Shown: positions 24,744-36,023 of the stretch, piece after piece
How the letters are laid out: every line of letters begins with the position of its first letter
Numbering within the stretch: the first letter of the stretch is position 1
DNA from: Streptomyces flavofungini
GTDB lineage: Bacteria > Actinomycetota > Actinomycetes > Streptomycetales > Streptomycetaceae
NCBI RefSeq assembly: GCF_030388665.1
Contig: NZ_CP128846.1
Location: forward strand, 3,976,001 to 4,040,000
Length of the DNA stretch: 64,000 nt
Reading direction: 5' to 3'
Made by a program: the position numbers and the translations under genes
Notes under the pieces: generated by a model
What the model saw: only the letters and a program-made list of their open reading frames with translations
Told to the model about the DNA's origin: nothing
Databases searched by the model: none

Positions 24744-26391
24744 GTGGCCGCGATGCAGCTGACACGTACGCACCGGATACTCATCGGGGTCGTCGTCTTC
24801 GGTGCGGTGGTCATCGCCGGGATCGGTTTCGCGGGGTCGTACGCGGCCGTGCGGGAGCTGGCCGAGAAGAAGGGCTTCGGCACCTTCTCGATGGTCTTCC
24901 CCATCGGCATCGACGCGGGCATCTGCGTCCTGCTGGCGCTCGACCTCCTGCTGACCTGGATCAGGATCCCCTTCCCGCTCCTTCGCCAGACGGCGTGGCT
25001 GCTCACGGCGGCCACCATCGCCTTCAACGGGGCCCGACCCGCTGGGCGTCGGCATGCACGCCGTCATCCCGGTGCTCTTCGTGGTCGCGGTCGAGGCGGC
25101 CCGGCACGCGATCGGGCGGATCGCCGACATCACGGCCGACAAGCACATGGAGGGCGTGCGCATGACGCGCTGGCTGCTCTCCCCCGTGCCGACGTTCCTG
25201 CTGTGGCGCCGCATGAAGCTGTGGGAGCTGCGCTCCTACGACCAGGTCATCAAGCTGGAGCAGGAGCGCCTGGTCTACCAGGCCCGCCTGCGCTCCCGCT
25301 TCGGCCGCGGCTGGCGCCGTAAGGCCCCGGTGGAGTCCCTGATGCCGCTGCGCCTGGCCCGCTACGGCGTCCCCCTCGCGGAGACGGCCCCCGCGGGCCT
25401 CGCCGCCGCCGGCATCGAACCGCCCGTCCTTCCGCCCGTCCAGGCCACGGCCCAGCAGCCCGAGCTGACGAAGGCCGAGCCGGTCACGCCCGGGCTGCCC
25501 CAGGCGGACTCAGCGCAGCGGGAGTTGCCCCAGGCCCAGCCCGCGAACCAGCCCGCGCCCACGGCCGACGCCACCCCCGTCGCCCTCGTCAAGGACCCGG
25601 CACCCGAGCCCACCCCCCAAGCCGCCGCCCCGGAAACCGTCGCAGCCGTCGAAGCCACCCCCGAGCCCGCCCCGCAGCCCCCGGCCAACCACGCGAGCCC
25701 CTGGTTCGCCGCCCAGCACCCACCGCAGCCCCACACCAGCGAGGGCCCGGTGTCGTACGACCCGGAGGCCCCGTACGACGAGTGGTACGAGGAACAGGCC
25801 CAGCAGCAGGGCTACGACCAGCAGGGCTACGACGAGCAACTGGCGTACGAGCAGCAGCAGTACGCCGACCAGCAGGCGTACGAGCAGCAGCGTTACGCGC
25901 AGGCCCAGCAGTTCGCGCGGGCCCAGCAGTACGACCAAGGCGGGCCGTACCCCGAGCAGGCCCACGAGGCTCCCGAAGTCGCCGACGACGGCTCCGGCTT
26001 CCGTGTCCCGGCCGGCCCGGGCCGCACCCGCCCCCTCGCGAACGGCCACCTCATCCCGGGCCCGCGCGAGGAACAGGCCCCCGCCCCCGTCGGCGAAGAG
26101 GCCCGGGAGCCGGAATCGGAGCCGCTGCCCGAGCCCGCGGCCGCCGACGGCTCCGGACTGCCGGGCGACATGACCCGCGACGAGGCGTACTTCAACGCCT
26201 TCCGCAAATACGTGAGCGAGCGGGGCGACTACCCCAACGCCCGCCAGTTCAGCCTCTACTTGATGGACCTCTACGGCGTGACCGGCCAGTCCGGCGGCCC
26301 GCTCACGGAAAGCACCCTGCGCCCCTACCTCCGCGACTTCCGCGACCGCTACCAGCGCGCGATGGACGAGGACGCCGAGCACATCGCATAG
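24744..26391 (+). pseudogene. DUF2637 (SpdB2-like) membrane protein, frameshifted
   Basis: The first part (GTG at 24744, AGGGAGGGG upstream) encodes LTRTHRILIGVVVFGAVVIA and three membrane helices up to TIAFNGA near 25035. The sequence then continues only in another frame from DPLGVGMHAVIPVLFVVAVEA. Intact relatives, as I know them, have a short A-W-P linker exactly here, so about 11 bases seem deleted. The rest is well kept: DKHMEGVRMTRWLLSP, a cytoplasmic Pro/Ala linker, a Gln/Tyr-rich repeat region (about 25780-25975) and a C-terminal helical domain ending in FRDRYQRAMDEDAEHIA. Related proteins occur in conjugation and spore-associated loci. A sequencing error is the main alternative. Confidence 0.7.
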
Positions 26392-26402
26392 CGGCTGACG
26401 CG

Positions 26403-26654
26403 CTCGGCAGGAAAGGCTGCAACACCGACGGCGTCGAAGAACTCACCCTCATCCTGACCCGGGGTGACGAAGAACAGGCCTACGGAATCGGATGCGGAGA
26501 CCCCGAAGCCGACCAATTCAACATCCCACCGGGCGAGCCGTTCAAAATGAGCGCTGAACCGATGAAGAACGGCACCGGCCTGTTCCTTTGGCGTCTGAAC
26601 ACCATCGCCCCCGGCGATGTCGAAGGATGCGAAGACGACATCAAGGCCTGCTAG
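26403..26654 (+). pseudogene. Gene fragment lacking a start
   Basis: An open frame reading EELTLILTRGDEEQAYGIGCGDPEADQF and ending DDIKAC at 26654 has coding character but no usable start codon. It begins just after the DUF2637 stop. It looks like the C-terminal part of a soluble protein whose front was lost; I do not recognise the family. Confidence 0.35.
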
Positions 26655-26696
26655 CAGGCTTCGGACAGTGCGGGGAAAGTCACTCCCCAACGGCAT

Positions 26697-26965
26697 CCGC
26701 GGGTGACACTCCATGACCATCGGCCCCGTCCACCGCCGGAAGCCGCCGGGATGCCGCCGCCTTGACGCTCCCGCACCCGCCGCGTGGACGTGGAGGTTCG
26801 GTCGACCAGCCCGAGGTCAGCGTAGCGCCGGTACCGGTTGATCCACTTTGATGCGGTCGCGCGGGAGATCCCCATCTCTGCCGCGCCATGGGCGATCGGC
26901 CGGGTCCGGCAACGAGCGATAAGTCGGCGTCGGCCCTCCGGCGTCAGTGGCGCGTTCTTATGCAT
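26697..26965 (-). pseudogene. IS481-type transposase, N-terminal remnant
   Basis: The frame from 26965 reads NAPLTPEGRRRLIARC, then AAEMGISRATASKWINRYRR and LGLVDRTS, which is the N-terminal helix-turn-helix of IS481-family transposases. About 65 residues match; then the frame degenerates into Arg/Gly-rich sequence and the DDE catalytic domain is absent. Its start overlaps the 3' end of the next gene by 8 bases. Confidence 0.6.
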
Positions 26966-27464
26966 CGGGCGTCCTGTCTTCCGCTGATGCGTATGTCTTG
27001 ATTCGGGATGTGTGGCCGGGGATGTGGGTGGTGGCGCGGAGTGCGATCAGGTCCCGCCATGGCATGCGCTGTTCGGGAAGGGGTTCGCCGGCGCGGTCGA
27101 AGAGACGCAGGAGCACGGGGCTATCAGCCGCTTGGTCGGGGACCGCGCTGAGTGCCTCGCGAAGCACGTGGGCATGGTCGCGGACTATCGCAACGCGCTG
27201 CCGATGAGTGGTGGAGGCGATGAGCTCGGCGATCACGACCTGGTCCATCGCGTCCTGATTGTCGACGACGGCATGGCGTCCGTGGTGGATGTCGCGGGCC
27301 GCTTCGGTGAGGAGTGGGTCGCTGAGCGCGATGTGGCTCAACGTCCAGTCGATGTCGTCTCGTGCTGGTGCTGCGTAACTTGCTGTGTCCGGAATTGACG
27401 AGGCAAGCCTCAGGAGGTCGCGGTAGGCGGCCTCGAATTCAGTGGTGTCCATAGGGCCTTCCAA
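26958..27464 (-). CDS. Hypothetical protein
   Basis: A 168-residue soluble protein (or 164 from the internal Met at MDTTEFEAAYRDLL). It contains DWTLSHIALSDPLL and HHGRHAVVDNQDAMDQV, predicted mostly helical, with no signal or membrane helix. Function unknown. It lies in the accessory patch between the IS481 remnant and the MFS gene; its last codons may have been altered by the insertion. The closeness to the MFS stop (27483) suggests co-transcription. Confidence 0.6.
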   Translation of the reverse strand: MEGPMDTTEFEAAYRDLLRLASSIPDTASYAAPARDDIDWTLSHIALSDPLLTEAARDIHHGRHAVVDNQDAMDQVVIAELIASTTHRQRVAIVRDHAHVLREALSAVPDQAADSPVLLRLFDRAGEPLPEQRMPWRDLIALRATTHIPGHTSRIKTYASAEDRTPDA

Positions 27465-27482
27465 GGCGCGGGGCGGTCCGGG

Positions 27483-28763
27483 CTATTTGCTGAGCACTGC
27501 GGCGGTATCGCGGTTGGTACGGGAGAGTGCGGCGAGCACGAGCAGGCACAAGACGGCGACGGTTCCGGCGAACCAGGTCATGGCCGTGGTGAGGTCGAAG
27601 ATGGTGGCAAGGACGCCGACACCGAGCACGGGCAGCCCGACGCCGGTGTAGACGATGACGTAGAAGCTGGAGAGCACCTCGGCGTGCCTGGCGGATGGGG
27701 TGTTGTTGTTCACCGTGGTGAGGCCGCCGAGGAACACCAGCCCGTGGCCGACCCCGGCGAGGACGGTGGCGGCCAGAAGCAGTTCGAGTGAGGGCGTGTT
27801 CCCGACCAGCACGAGGAGCCCCAGCCCCGCCGCCAGGATTGGCAGTCCGGCGAGCTGAAGGTGGCGCGGTCGTCGTCCGTAGGTAATGAGTTGGACGGCG
27901 ACGGAGCTGGCCAGCATGAGCGCTGCTGTACCTCCGCCAAGGAGCAGGTTCGTGCTGCCCGTCAGCGTCGCCACGTAGGTCGGAATGAGAGAGAGGAAGA
28001 GCCCGATGACCGCGAAGGCGAGGAAGTTGGCGCTCCCGCTGGTCATGAACACTGTTCGCATTGCGGCCGGAATCTGAGGTCGGCGAAGACGCCACTGTGT
28101 CACCTGGCGGGTCGAGGGCATCCGCGTGACCGTGACGGCTGCAGGGACGAGGAGCACGATCTCAACGACGAACGGCGTCACATCGGGAGCCGGCGCGTGC
28201 TCGGCGATCAGTCCGGCCAGGACCGGCCCCAGGCCCAGGCCGCCGACCGAGGCCACCGTTGTGACCAACGCGCCCTTGCGGCGGCTACCGGTGGGTTCGA
28301 GTTCGCTGAGCGCAGCCGTCAGAGCTCCGGATGCCGCCCCAACCGAGAGGCCCTGCAAGATCCGGGCGGCGAACAGCCACCCAGTGCTGCTGGCCAGCGC
28401 GAACACGAGTGATCCCACGGCCGCCAGCACGAAGGCTGGGAGCAGGACCCGGCGTCGCCCGATCGCATCGGAGAGCGGGCCGGCGACGAGCAGGGATGGG
28501 ATGAGGGTCGCGACGTAGACGGCGAAGATGAGTGTGACGACGAACGGGGAGAAGCCGAACGCCGTTTCGTAGCTGCGATACAGCGGTGTGGGCAGGTTGG
28601 TTCCGGCGAGCAAGATCAGCAGCGCATAAGCCGTCGCCCAGAACCTCCACCGGCTTGCCCCGCCGACCAGCGGTGTACGGGCGCCCGATGCTGCTGAACT
28701 GGGAGGCTGAGCCAAGTCCTGAGCGCCGCCGTCGTCCGTCCTGCCACCCCGCCTCATGTTCAT
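27483..28763 (-). CDS. MFS transporter (drug-efflux type)
   Basis: A protein of about 426 residues with 12 predicted helices. The MFS signature between helices 2 and 3 reads LVAGPLSDAIGRRRVLLPA, and GLGLGPVLAGLIAEHAP corresponds to the helix-5 antiporter motif C region, as in drug/H+ antiporters. Start at ATG 28763 or 28757; the next 50 bases hold the operators. Divergent from a small ArsR-type repressor, which should control it. Exported compound unknown. Confidence 0.88.
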   Translation of the reverse strand: MNMRRGGRTDDGGAQDLAQPPSSAASGARTPLVGGASRWRFWATAYALLILLAGTNLPTPLYRSYETAFGFSPFVVTLIFAVYVATLIPSLLVAGPLSDAIGRRRVLLPAFVLAAVGSLVFALASSTGWLFAARILQGLSVGAASGALTAALSELEPTGSRRKGALVTTVASVGGLGLGPVLAGLIAEHAPAPDVTPFVVEIVLLVPAAVTVTRMPSTRQVTQWRLRRPQIPAAMRTVFMTSGSANFLAFAVIGLFLSLIPTYVATLTGSTNLLLGGGTAALMLASSVAVQLITYGRRPRHLQLAGLPILAAGLGLLVLVGNTPSLELLLAATVLAGVGHGLVFLGGLTTVNNNTPSARHAEVLSSFYVIVYTGVGLPVLGVGVLATIFDLTTAMTWFAGTVAVLCLLVLAALSRTNRDTAAVLSK

Positions 28764-28770
28764 GGGCGCC

Positions 28771-28808
28771 GAACATAGCAGATGTTCGTGCACGCCGAAC
28801 ATGTTCGG
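28771..28808. promoter_or_regulatory. Paired ArsR-type operators
   Basis: Two inverted repeats sharing half-sites: GAACAT-N5-ATGTTC (28771-28787) and the perfect palindrome CCGAACATGTTCGG (28795-28808). Their centres are about 22 bp apart, so on the same DNA face. They fill the 58-bp gap between the divergent MFS and ArsR genes. Confidence 0.75.
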
Positions 28809-28821
28809 TACAGTGGGAGCC

Positions 28822-29169
28822 ATGGCCAGTAGGACTGCAACCAAGCTCGTGCACCCCGCCCCCGGCGAGCTGGAGTTCACGACCGTGCTGGCAGCGCTCA
28901 GCGACCCGGTCCGATTGGCCATCGTTGCGCGGCTAGCCCAGGTCGAACCCGAAGGTGAACTGGCCTGTACGACATTCGCCTTGCCCGTCAGCAAGTCAAC
29001 CCAAAGCGGCCACTTCAAGACCCTCCGCGAAGCGGGGGTGATCTACCAGCGAGACGAAGGGACCAGGCGGCTGAATCGGCTCCGGCGTACCGACCTCGAC
29101 AATCGCTTCCCCGGGCTCCTCGACCTCGTCATCCCGCAAGGGCGCAACATCATCACCGGCTGGACATAA
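28822..29169 (+). CDS. ArsR-family transcriptional regulator
   Basis: A 115-residue winged-helix protein: LAALSDPVRLAIVARL is the hallmark ArsR helix and SKSTQSGHFKTLREAGVIYQRDEGTRRLNRL the recognition helix and wing. It lacks the CxC metal site of ArsR/SmtB itself, so it probably senses an organic ligand, as helix-turn-helix partners of MFS pumps often do. ATG at 28822 with GTGGGAG upstream. Divergent from the MFS gene, with paired palindromes between. Confidence 0.85.
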   Translation: MASRTATKLVHPAPGELEFTTVLAALSDPVRLAIVARLAQVEPEGELACTTFALPVSKSTQSGHFKTLREAGVIYQRDEGTRRLNRLRRTDLDNRFPGLLDLVIPQGRNIITGWT

Positions 29170-29208
29170 CCACTACTCAGGCGTCAGCAACCTCATGTCC
29201 AGCAACAA

Positions 29209-29772
29209 CTAGGCGCGGCGCCCCCCGCGTCGTACGGCGAGGAAGGCGCCCGCGACGACGACCGTGGCGCCCGCCCCCGTGGCGAGGCCCAGCGCCACCC
29301 TGTTCACGCCGCCGTCGTCTCCGTCGTCTCCGTCGGCGCCGCGCTCGCCCCCGCCCCTCGCCGCGCACCCGGAGTTCTTGGCCGGGCCTCCGGTCTCGAC
29401 CCGTACCTTCGCGCCGTATGCGTCGTCGGGCGGGATCGACTCGGTGAAGCGGACTTCGTACGTGCCGGGTTCGGCGTCGCAGCGGACCTTCGCGCGGCCC
29501 TTCCATCTGACTTTGCCGGGATTGGTGAGTCTCACCGACCGCGTGAACACCTCGGATTCCACGACCGCGTTGTCCTCGTCGAGTTCGGTGTTCACGGCAG
29601 AAAGCCCGACCCACTGGCCGGGGCGTACCGCGTCCGGCGACACCACCAGTTCGCCATTGTCTCCCGGGCCCGCCGGTGCGCCCGGAATGGCCGCCTGCGC
29701 ACTCGGAATGGCCGTCAGCGCCGCGGCGCAGGTCATCACTCCGGCCGCGGCGGCGGCGCGAATGCGTGTCAT
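29209..29772 (-). CDS. Secreted protein with C-terminal membrane anchor
   Basis: A 187-residue protein with a signal peptide (ALTAIPSAQAAIPG), an extracellular beta-rich domain (RPGQWVGLSAVNTELDED and KVRCDAEPGTYEVRFTESI), an Asp/Gly linker and a C-terminal helix (ATVVVAGAFLAVRRGGRRA) with positive residues at the end. There is no LPXTG, so it is probably membrane-anchored. One Cys pair is visible. Divergent from the protease gene; the two may be regulated together. Confidence 0.68.
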   Translation of the reverse strand: MTRIRAAAAAGVMTCAAALTAIPSAQAAIPGAPAGPGDNGELVVSPDAVRPGQWVGLSAVNTELDEDNAVVESEVFTRSVRLTNPGKVRWKGRAKVRCDAEPGTYEVRFTESIPPDDAYGAKVRVETGGPAKNSGCAARGGGERGADGDDGDDGGVNRVALGLATGAGATVVVAGAFLAVRRGGRRA

Positions 29773-29883
29773 AAGGTGCAGTCCTGGGGTTCGGACAGCC
29801 GGGGTCGATTCCGGCGGTGGGGATGTTTTCCCCGCGATCGTACCCAGGGGGTTTGGTCGACCGTTTGCTTCAGAAGGGCAGTT

Positions 29884-31848
29884 GTGCGCAGTTCTCGTGG
29901 GGCCAGGGCAGTGGCGGTGGGGGTGAGCGGCATATTTCTCGCCGTCTCGGTGAATTCCGTCTCGGCGTACGCTGTCCCCGAAGTCGCGGTGGAACGCGTG
30001 AGCACGGTCATTCCCGCTGCGGACAAGGGGAATTGGACGGTTGCGGACGCGGAGAAGTTCTGGACCGCGCGGCGCATGGAGTCGGCGGCCCCGCCCCCGG
30101 CCGCGAAAACCACGGATGCCCCGAATACCAGGGGTGCTGTGCGTGCCACGGATGGCGTGCGTGCAGGGGATGGCTCGGACGGCGCCGAAGTCGCGACCGC
30201 TTATCCCGGCGCGCGGGCCGTTCCCGCGGAACAGCGCGCCACGGCCACAGTCCCGGTGAAGGCCCAATCCAAGGCCGGAGCCAAGCCCAAAGCCAAGGCC
30301 GGAGCTAAGCCCAAGCCCAAAGCCAAGGTCTACAAGGGCACCATGACCGTCGGCGTCCTGTACTTCGTCGACAAGGGCATGGCCTCCCACAACTGCACGG
30401 CCAGCGTGGTGCACAGCCCGAAGGGCAATCTGCTCCTCACGGCAGGACACTGCGCCAACGGCAGCAAGTACGCCTTCGTGCCGCAGTACCGGACGGGCAG
30501 GAGCGCCGCGCGCCAGCCGCACGGGATCTGGGCGGTCGACCGCGTCTTCAAGGACCCGCGGCGCACCACGTACGGCCCGGGCTCCGACCTGGACTTCGCC
30601 TTCACGACCGTCAAGCCGGACCGGCGCGGACGCCAGATCGAGCAGGTCACCGGCGCCAACAAGCTGACCCGGACGCCCGGTTACCGCGGCCAGGTCACCG
30701 TCATCGGCTACCCCTCGGCCAGGAACGCGCCCGTGGACAAGGCGATCAAGTGCCGGGCGAACACGACCCGGCTGCCGGGGTACGGACAGCTGCGCATGGA
30801 GTGCGGCGGTTTCCACGGCGGCACGTCCGGCAGCCCGTGGCTGCGGAACTTCGACGAGCGCACCGGGACCGGCCAGGTCGTCGGGAACCTCGGCGGCGCG
30901 GGTGGCGGCGGGGCCAGCGACGACGTCTCGTACGCGCCGTACTACGACGACGAGGTGTTCAAGCTCTACCGGGACGCGATCGACGGCGTCGCCACCGTGC
31001 GGCGCCCGCCGCTGCCGTACTCCCCCGGCTCCGGCGAGACCTGGCGGCACGCCAGGCACCTGGCGTCCGGCGAGTACACCGGCGACGGCACGGCCGACCT
31101 CCTCGTGGTGTGGACCGACGGCGAGGTCACCCTGCACCCGGGCAACGGCAAGGGCGGGTTCAGCGGGGAGCGGCGCCTGAAGTCCGCCAACGGCACCTGG
31201 AAGCACGCGACGACGGTCACCGGCGGCGACTTCACCCGGGGCAGGGGCACCGACGACCTCATGGTGCGCTGGAGCGACGGCGAGGTCACGCTGTACCCGG
31301 ACGTGAGCGCCGCCGGCCTCCGCGCGGAGGTCGAGCTGGCACCCGCCCGTTCCACCTGGAAGCACGCCACGCTGCTCACCGCGGGCCGTTTCACCGGCAA
31401 CGGCCGGACGGACGACCTCGTCGTGCGCTGGAGCGACGGTGAAGTCACCCTCTACAGCGAGGTGAACGGCCGTGCCTTCAAGAACGGCCGCGGCTACGAG
31501 AAGGAGACCCGGCTCCAGAAGCCCAACGGCACCTGGAAGCACGCCACGCTCCTGACCGGCGGCGACTTCACGGGCAGAGGCAACTGGGACCTCGTCGTCC
31601 GCTGGTCCGACGGCGAACGCACCCTGTACCAGGACCTGAGCGCGTCCGGCCTCGGCAAGGAGACCCGGATGCAGGGGCCCAACGCCCGCTGGAAGCAGGC
31701 CGAGGCGATGACGGCGGGCGCCTACAGCGCGAACGGGCGCCCGGACGACCTGATCGTCCGCTGGAGCGACGGCGAGGTCACGCTGTACGCCGACACCGGC
31801 AAAAAGCTCGGCGCGGCGAGGACTCTCGTCCCACCGGCGACCCGCTAG
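29884..31848 (+). CDS. Trypsin-like serine protease with C-terminal FG-GAP/VCBS-type repeats
   Basis: A 654-residue exported protein. After a signal peptide and a Lys/Ala/Pro linker comes a trypsin-fold domain: catalytic His in LLTAGHCANG, Asp in GSDLDFAFTT and Ser in FHGGTSGSPW. The second half is five repeats of about 50 residues, each containing (T/S)DGExTL(Y/H) and a GD(F/Y)TG(D/N)G-like loop, as in beta-propeller carbohydrate-binding or VCBS repeats. It is probably a secreted protease with a substrate- or surface-binding propeller. GTG at 29884 with GAAGGG upstream. Confidence 0.85.
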   Translation: MRSSRGARAVAVGVSGIFLAVSVNSVSAYAVPEVAVERVSTVIPAADKGNWTVADAEKFWTARRMESAAPPPAAKTTDAPNTRGAVRATDGVRAGDGSDGAEVATAYPGARAVPAEQRATATVPVKAQSKAGAKPKAKAGAKPKPKAKVYKGTMTVGVLYFVDKGMASHNCTASVVHSPKGNLLLTAGHCANGSKYAFVPQYRTGRSAARQPHGIWAVDRVFKDPRRTTYGPGSDLDFAFTTVKPDRRGRQIEQVTGANKLTRTPGYRGQVTVIGYPSARNAPVDKAIKCRANTTRLPGYGQLRMECGGFHGGTSGSPWLRNFDERTGTGQVVGNLGGAGGGGASDDVSYAPYYDDEVFKLYRDAIDGVATVRRPPLPYSPGSGETWRHARHLASGEYTGDGTADLLVVWTDGEVTLHPGNGKGGFSGERRLKSANGTWKHATTVTGGDFTRGRGTDDLMVRWSDGEVTLYPDVSAAGLRAEVELAPARSTWKHATLLTAGRFTGNGRTDDLVVRWSDGEVTLYSEVNGRAFKNGRGYEKETRLQKPNGTWKHATLLTGGDFTGRGNWDLVVRWSDGERTLYQDLSASGLGKETRMQGPNARWKQAEAMTAGAYSANGRPDDLIVRWSDGEVTLYADTGKKLGAARTLVPPATR

Positions 31849-31901
31849 CCCGCGGCCGCAGTCCGCACAGCCCGCAGTCCGCAGTCCGCGCAGCCCGCGC
31901 C
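31849..31901. repeat. Short GCAGTCCGC/CAGCCCGC repeats after a stop codon
   Basis: A cluster of near-identical 8- and 17-bp direct repeats fills the gap between the convergent stops of the protease and small membrane protein genes. Confidence 0.5.
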
Positions 31902-32105
31902 TCAGCGCCGGGCCCGCGCCCTGCCCTGCTCCCCGTAGAACGCGAGGACGGCGCCGACAGCGACCAGCACGACGTATCCGGCGCCGGGCACGTCCCACCA
32001 CTTGTGGATCAGGCCCCAGGGGCCGTCCCCGAAGAGATTCCCTGCGACACCGAGCGCGCCCTGCACTCCGACGACCCAGCCGACGATGGCGATGATTTCT
32101 TTCAT
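31902..32105 (-). CDS. Small membrane protein
   Basis: A 67-residue protein with two hydrophobic segments (IIAIVGWVVGVQGALGVAG and AGYVVLVAVGAVLAFYG) and a basic C-terminus. It is downstream of lysS on the same strand. Function unknown. Confidence 0.65.
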   Translation of the reverse strand: MKEIIAIVGWVVGVQGALGVAGNLFGDGPWGLIHKWWDVPGAGYVVLVAVGAVLAFYGEQGRARARR

Positions 32106-32263
32106 GGGTCCAGGATCAGGCCGGTGACCGGCCGGAACGTCCTGCCCGGGGCCGAAACCCGGGTAGTCCGAAGGATGCACCCGGCGGCGGCGCGCAAAGG
32201 GGGGCGGGCCCGGAATGGACCCGCCCCCCTCACGCCGTGCCTGAGCCCTCCCAGGCGTGCCGA

Positions 32264-34003
32264 CTAGGCGCCGAGCAGCTTCCGCACCCGCTCCGCCCCC
32301 ACCGCGAGCAGCAGCGTGGGCAGGCGCGGCCCGGTGTCCCGGCTCACCAGCAGGTGGTACAGGAGCGCGAAGAACGTCCGCTGGGCCGTCTTGATCTCCG
32401 GCGGCAGCTCCTTGGGCCCGGCGTCGGCGGCGAAGCCCGCGCGGACCTTCGGGACGCCGTAGACCAGGTGGGTCAGGCCGTCCAGGGACCAGTGCGAGTC
32501 CAGGCCGTCCAGGAGCAGCCGCAGGGACTCGCGACCCTCCTCGTCGAGGGAGCCGAGCAGTTCCATGTCGGGCTCGTCCCGCACGACGGTGCGCTGGTCG
32601 GCCGGGACGTGCGTGTTGATCCACGCCTCGGCCTTGTCGAGCCGGGGCCGCGCCTCGTCGAGGGAGGCCAGCGGGTCGGCCGGGTCGAGCTCGGACAGGA
32701 TGCGCAGGGTCTGGTCCTCGGCGCCGGCGGTGATGTCGGCGACGGAGGCCAGCGTGCGGTACGGCAGCGGGTGCGGCGTCGTCGGGAGCGGTCCGGCGGC
32801 GGTGCCCACGGCGCGCGTGTACGCGGCGGCGTCGGCGGGCAGCGCGGAGCCGTCGGCGACCTTCGCGGCGAGCTTGTCCCACTCGTCGTAGAGCCGCTGG
32901 ATCTCCTGGTCGAAGGCGATCTTGAAGGACTGGTTGGGCCTGCGGCGGGCGTACAGCCAGCGCAGCAGCGGCGCCTCCATGATCTTCAGGGCGTCGGCCG
33001 GGGTGGGCACGCCGCCCCGGGACGAGGACATCTTGGCCATGCCGCTGATGCCCACGAAGGCGTACATCGGGCCGATGGGCTGCACGCCGTCGAAGATCTG
33101 CCGGACGATCTGGCCGCCGACGACGAAGGACGAGCCGGGCGAGGAGTGGTCCACGCCGCTGGGCTCGAAGATCACGCCCTCGTAGGCCCAGCGCATCGGC
33201 CAGTCGACCTTCCAGACCAGCTTGCCGCGGTTGAACTCGCTCAGCCGCACGGTCTCCTCGAAGCCGCAGGCCGTGCAGACGTAGGCCAGCTCCGTGGAGT
33301 CGTCGTCGTAGGAGGTGACGGTGGTCAGGTCCTTGCCGCACTGGCCGCAGTAGGGCTTGTACGGGAAGTACCCGCCGGTGCCGCCGCTGCCGTCGTCCTC
33401 GGCGGCCGCGCCGGAGCCCTCGGCGGCCTCCAGCTCGGCCTCGTCGGCGGGCTTCTGCTGCTTCTTGCCCTTGGCCGGGTCCTTCTTGGTGCGGTACTGG
33501 TCGAGGATCGCGTCGATGTCGGCGCGGTGCCGCATCGCGTGCAGGATCTGCTCGCGGTACGCCCCCGAGGTGTACTGCTCGGTCTGGCTGATCCCGTCGA
33601 ACTCGACGCCGAGGTCGGCGAGCGACGCGGCCATGGCGGCCTTGAAGTGCTCGGCCCAGTTCGGGTACGCCGAACCGGCGGGCGCGGGCACCGACGTCAG
33701 GGGCTTGCCGATGTGCTCGGCCCAGGACTCGTCGACGCCGGGGACCCCGGCCGGGACCTTGCGGTACCGGTCGTAGTCGTCCCAGGAGATCAGGTGCCGG
33801 ACCTGGTGGCCGCGGCGGCGGATCTCGTCGGCGACCAGGTGCGGGGTCATGACCTCGCGCAGGTTGCCCAGGTGGATGGGGCCGGAGGGGGAGAGGCCCG
33901 AGGCGACCGTGACGGGTTTGCCCGGGGCACGACGCTCCGACTCGGCGATGACCTCGTCCGCGTAGCGGGAGACCCAGTCGGTGGTATCGGTGCTCTGAGC
34001 CAC
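32264..34003 (-). CDS. lysS: Lysyl-tRNA synthetase, class I (archaeal type)
   Basis: A 579-residue synthetase of the class I type found in archaea and some bacteria, rather than the usual class II enzyme. HIGH-like PSGPIHLGN and KMSKS-like AKMSSSRGG mark the Rossmann catalytic core. A zinc-ribbon pair (CGQCGKD and CTACGFEE) follows a charged, low-complexity insertion. GTG start at 34003 with AAGAGGA upstream. Divergent from argS; the shared 214-bp region holds both promoters. Many actinomycetes carry a second, class II lysS elsewhere, which cannot be checked here. Confidence 0.93.
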   Translation of the reverse strand: MAQSTDTTDWVSRYADEVIAESERRAPGKPVTVASGLSPSGPIHLGNLREVMTPHLVADEIRRRGHQVRHLISWDDYDRYRKVPAGVPGVDESWAEHIGKPLTSVPAPAGSAYPNWAEHFKAAMAASLADLGVEFDGISQTEQYTSGAYREQILHAMRHRADIDAILDQYRTKKDPAKGKKQQKPADEAELEAAEGSGAAAEDDGSGGTGGYFPYKPYCGQCGKDLTTVTSYDDDSTELAYVCTACGFEETVRLSEFNRGKLVWKVDWPMRWAYEGVIFEPSGVDHSSPGSSFVVGGQIVRQIFDGVQPIGPMYAFVGISGMAKMSSSRGGVPTPADALKIMEAPLLRWLYARRRPNQSFKIAFDQEIQRLYDEWDKLAAKVADGSALPADAAAYTRAVGTAAGPLPTTPHPLPYRTLASVADITAGAEDQTLRILSELDPADPLASLDEARPRLDKAEAWINTHVPADQRTVVRDEPDMELLGSLDEEGRESLRLLLDGLDSHWSLDGLTHLVYGVPKVRAGFAADAGPKELPPEIKTAQRTFFALLYHLLVSRDTGPRLPTLLLAVGAERVRKLLGA

Positions 34004-34173
34004 GATCGGCACGTCCTCTTGTTCCTCGGGTTTCAGGGAATCTGGCGTAAGCCATTGTCCCAGACGGAAGGACTCGGTCCGGGGTTGCTCCGGCCGCTGC
34101 GGCACGGTCGCGTCCGCCCCGGCCGCCGGGTCGCGTTTATCGAGGCGAACCGGTGCCCCTCCCCATGGGACAC

Positions 34174-34203
34174 TTGACGCTCACCCTGATGCACGCCCAT
34201 TAC
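34174..34203 (+). promoter_or_regulatory. Possible argS promoter
   Basis: TTGACG (34174-34179) followed after 18 bases by CATTAC resembles a housekeeping -35/-10 pair. It would put the transcript start close to the argS ATG (34218). No T-box or riboswitch fold was seen. Confidence 0.3.
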
Positions 34204-34217
34204 CAGAACGGAAGCTC

Positions 34218-36020
<1,803 letters not shown>

Positions 36021-36023
36021 CTC

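Noticed and set aside
29209..32001. A 930-codon minus-strand frame
   Set aside because: Most of it is antisense to the protease gene. Only the last 187 codons, with a signal peptide, are credible.
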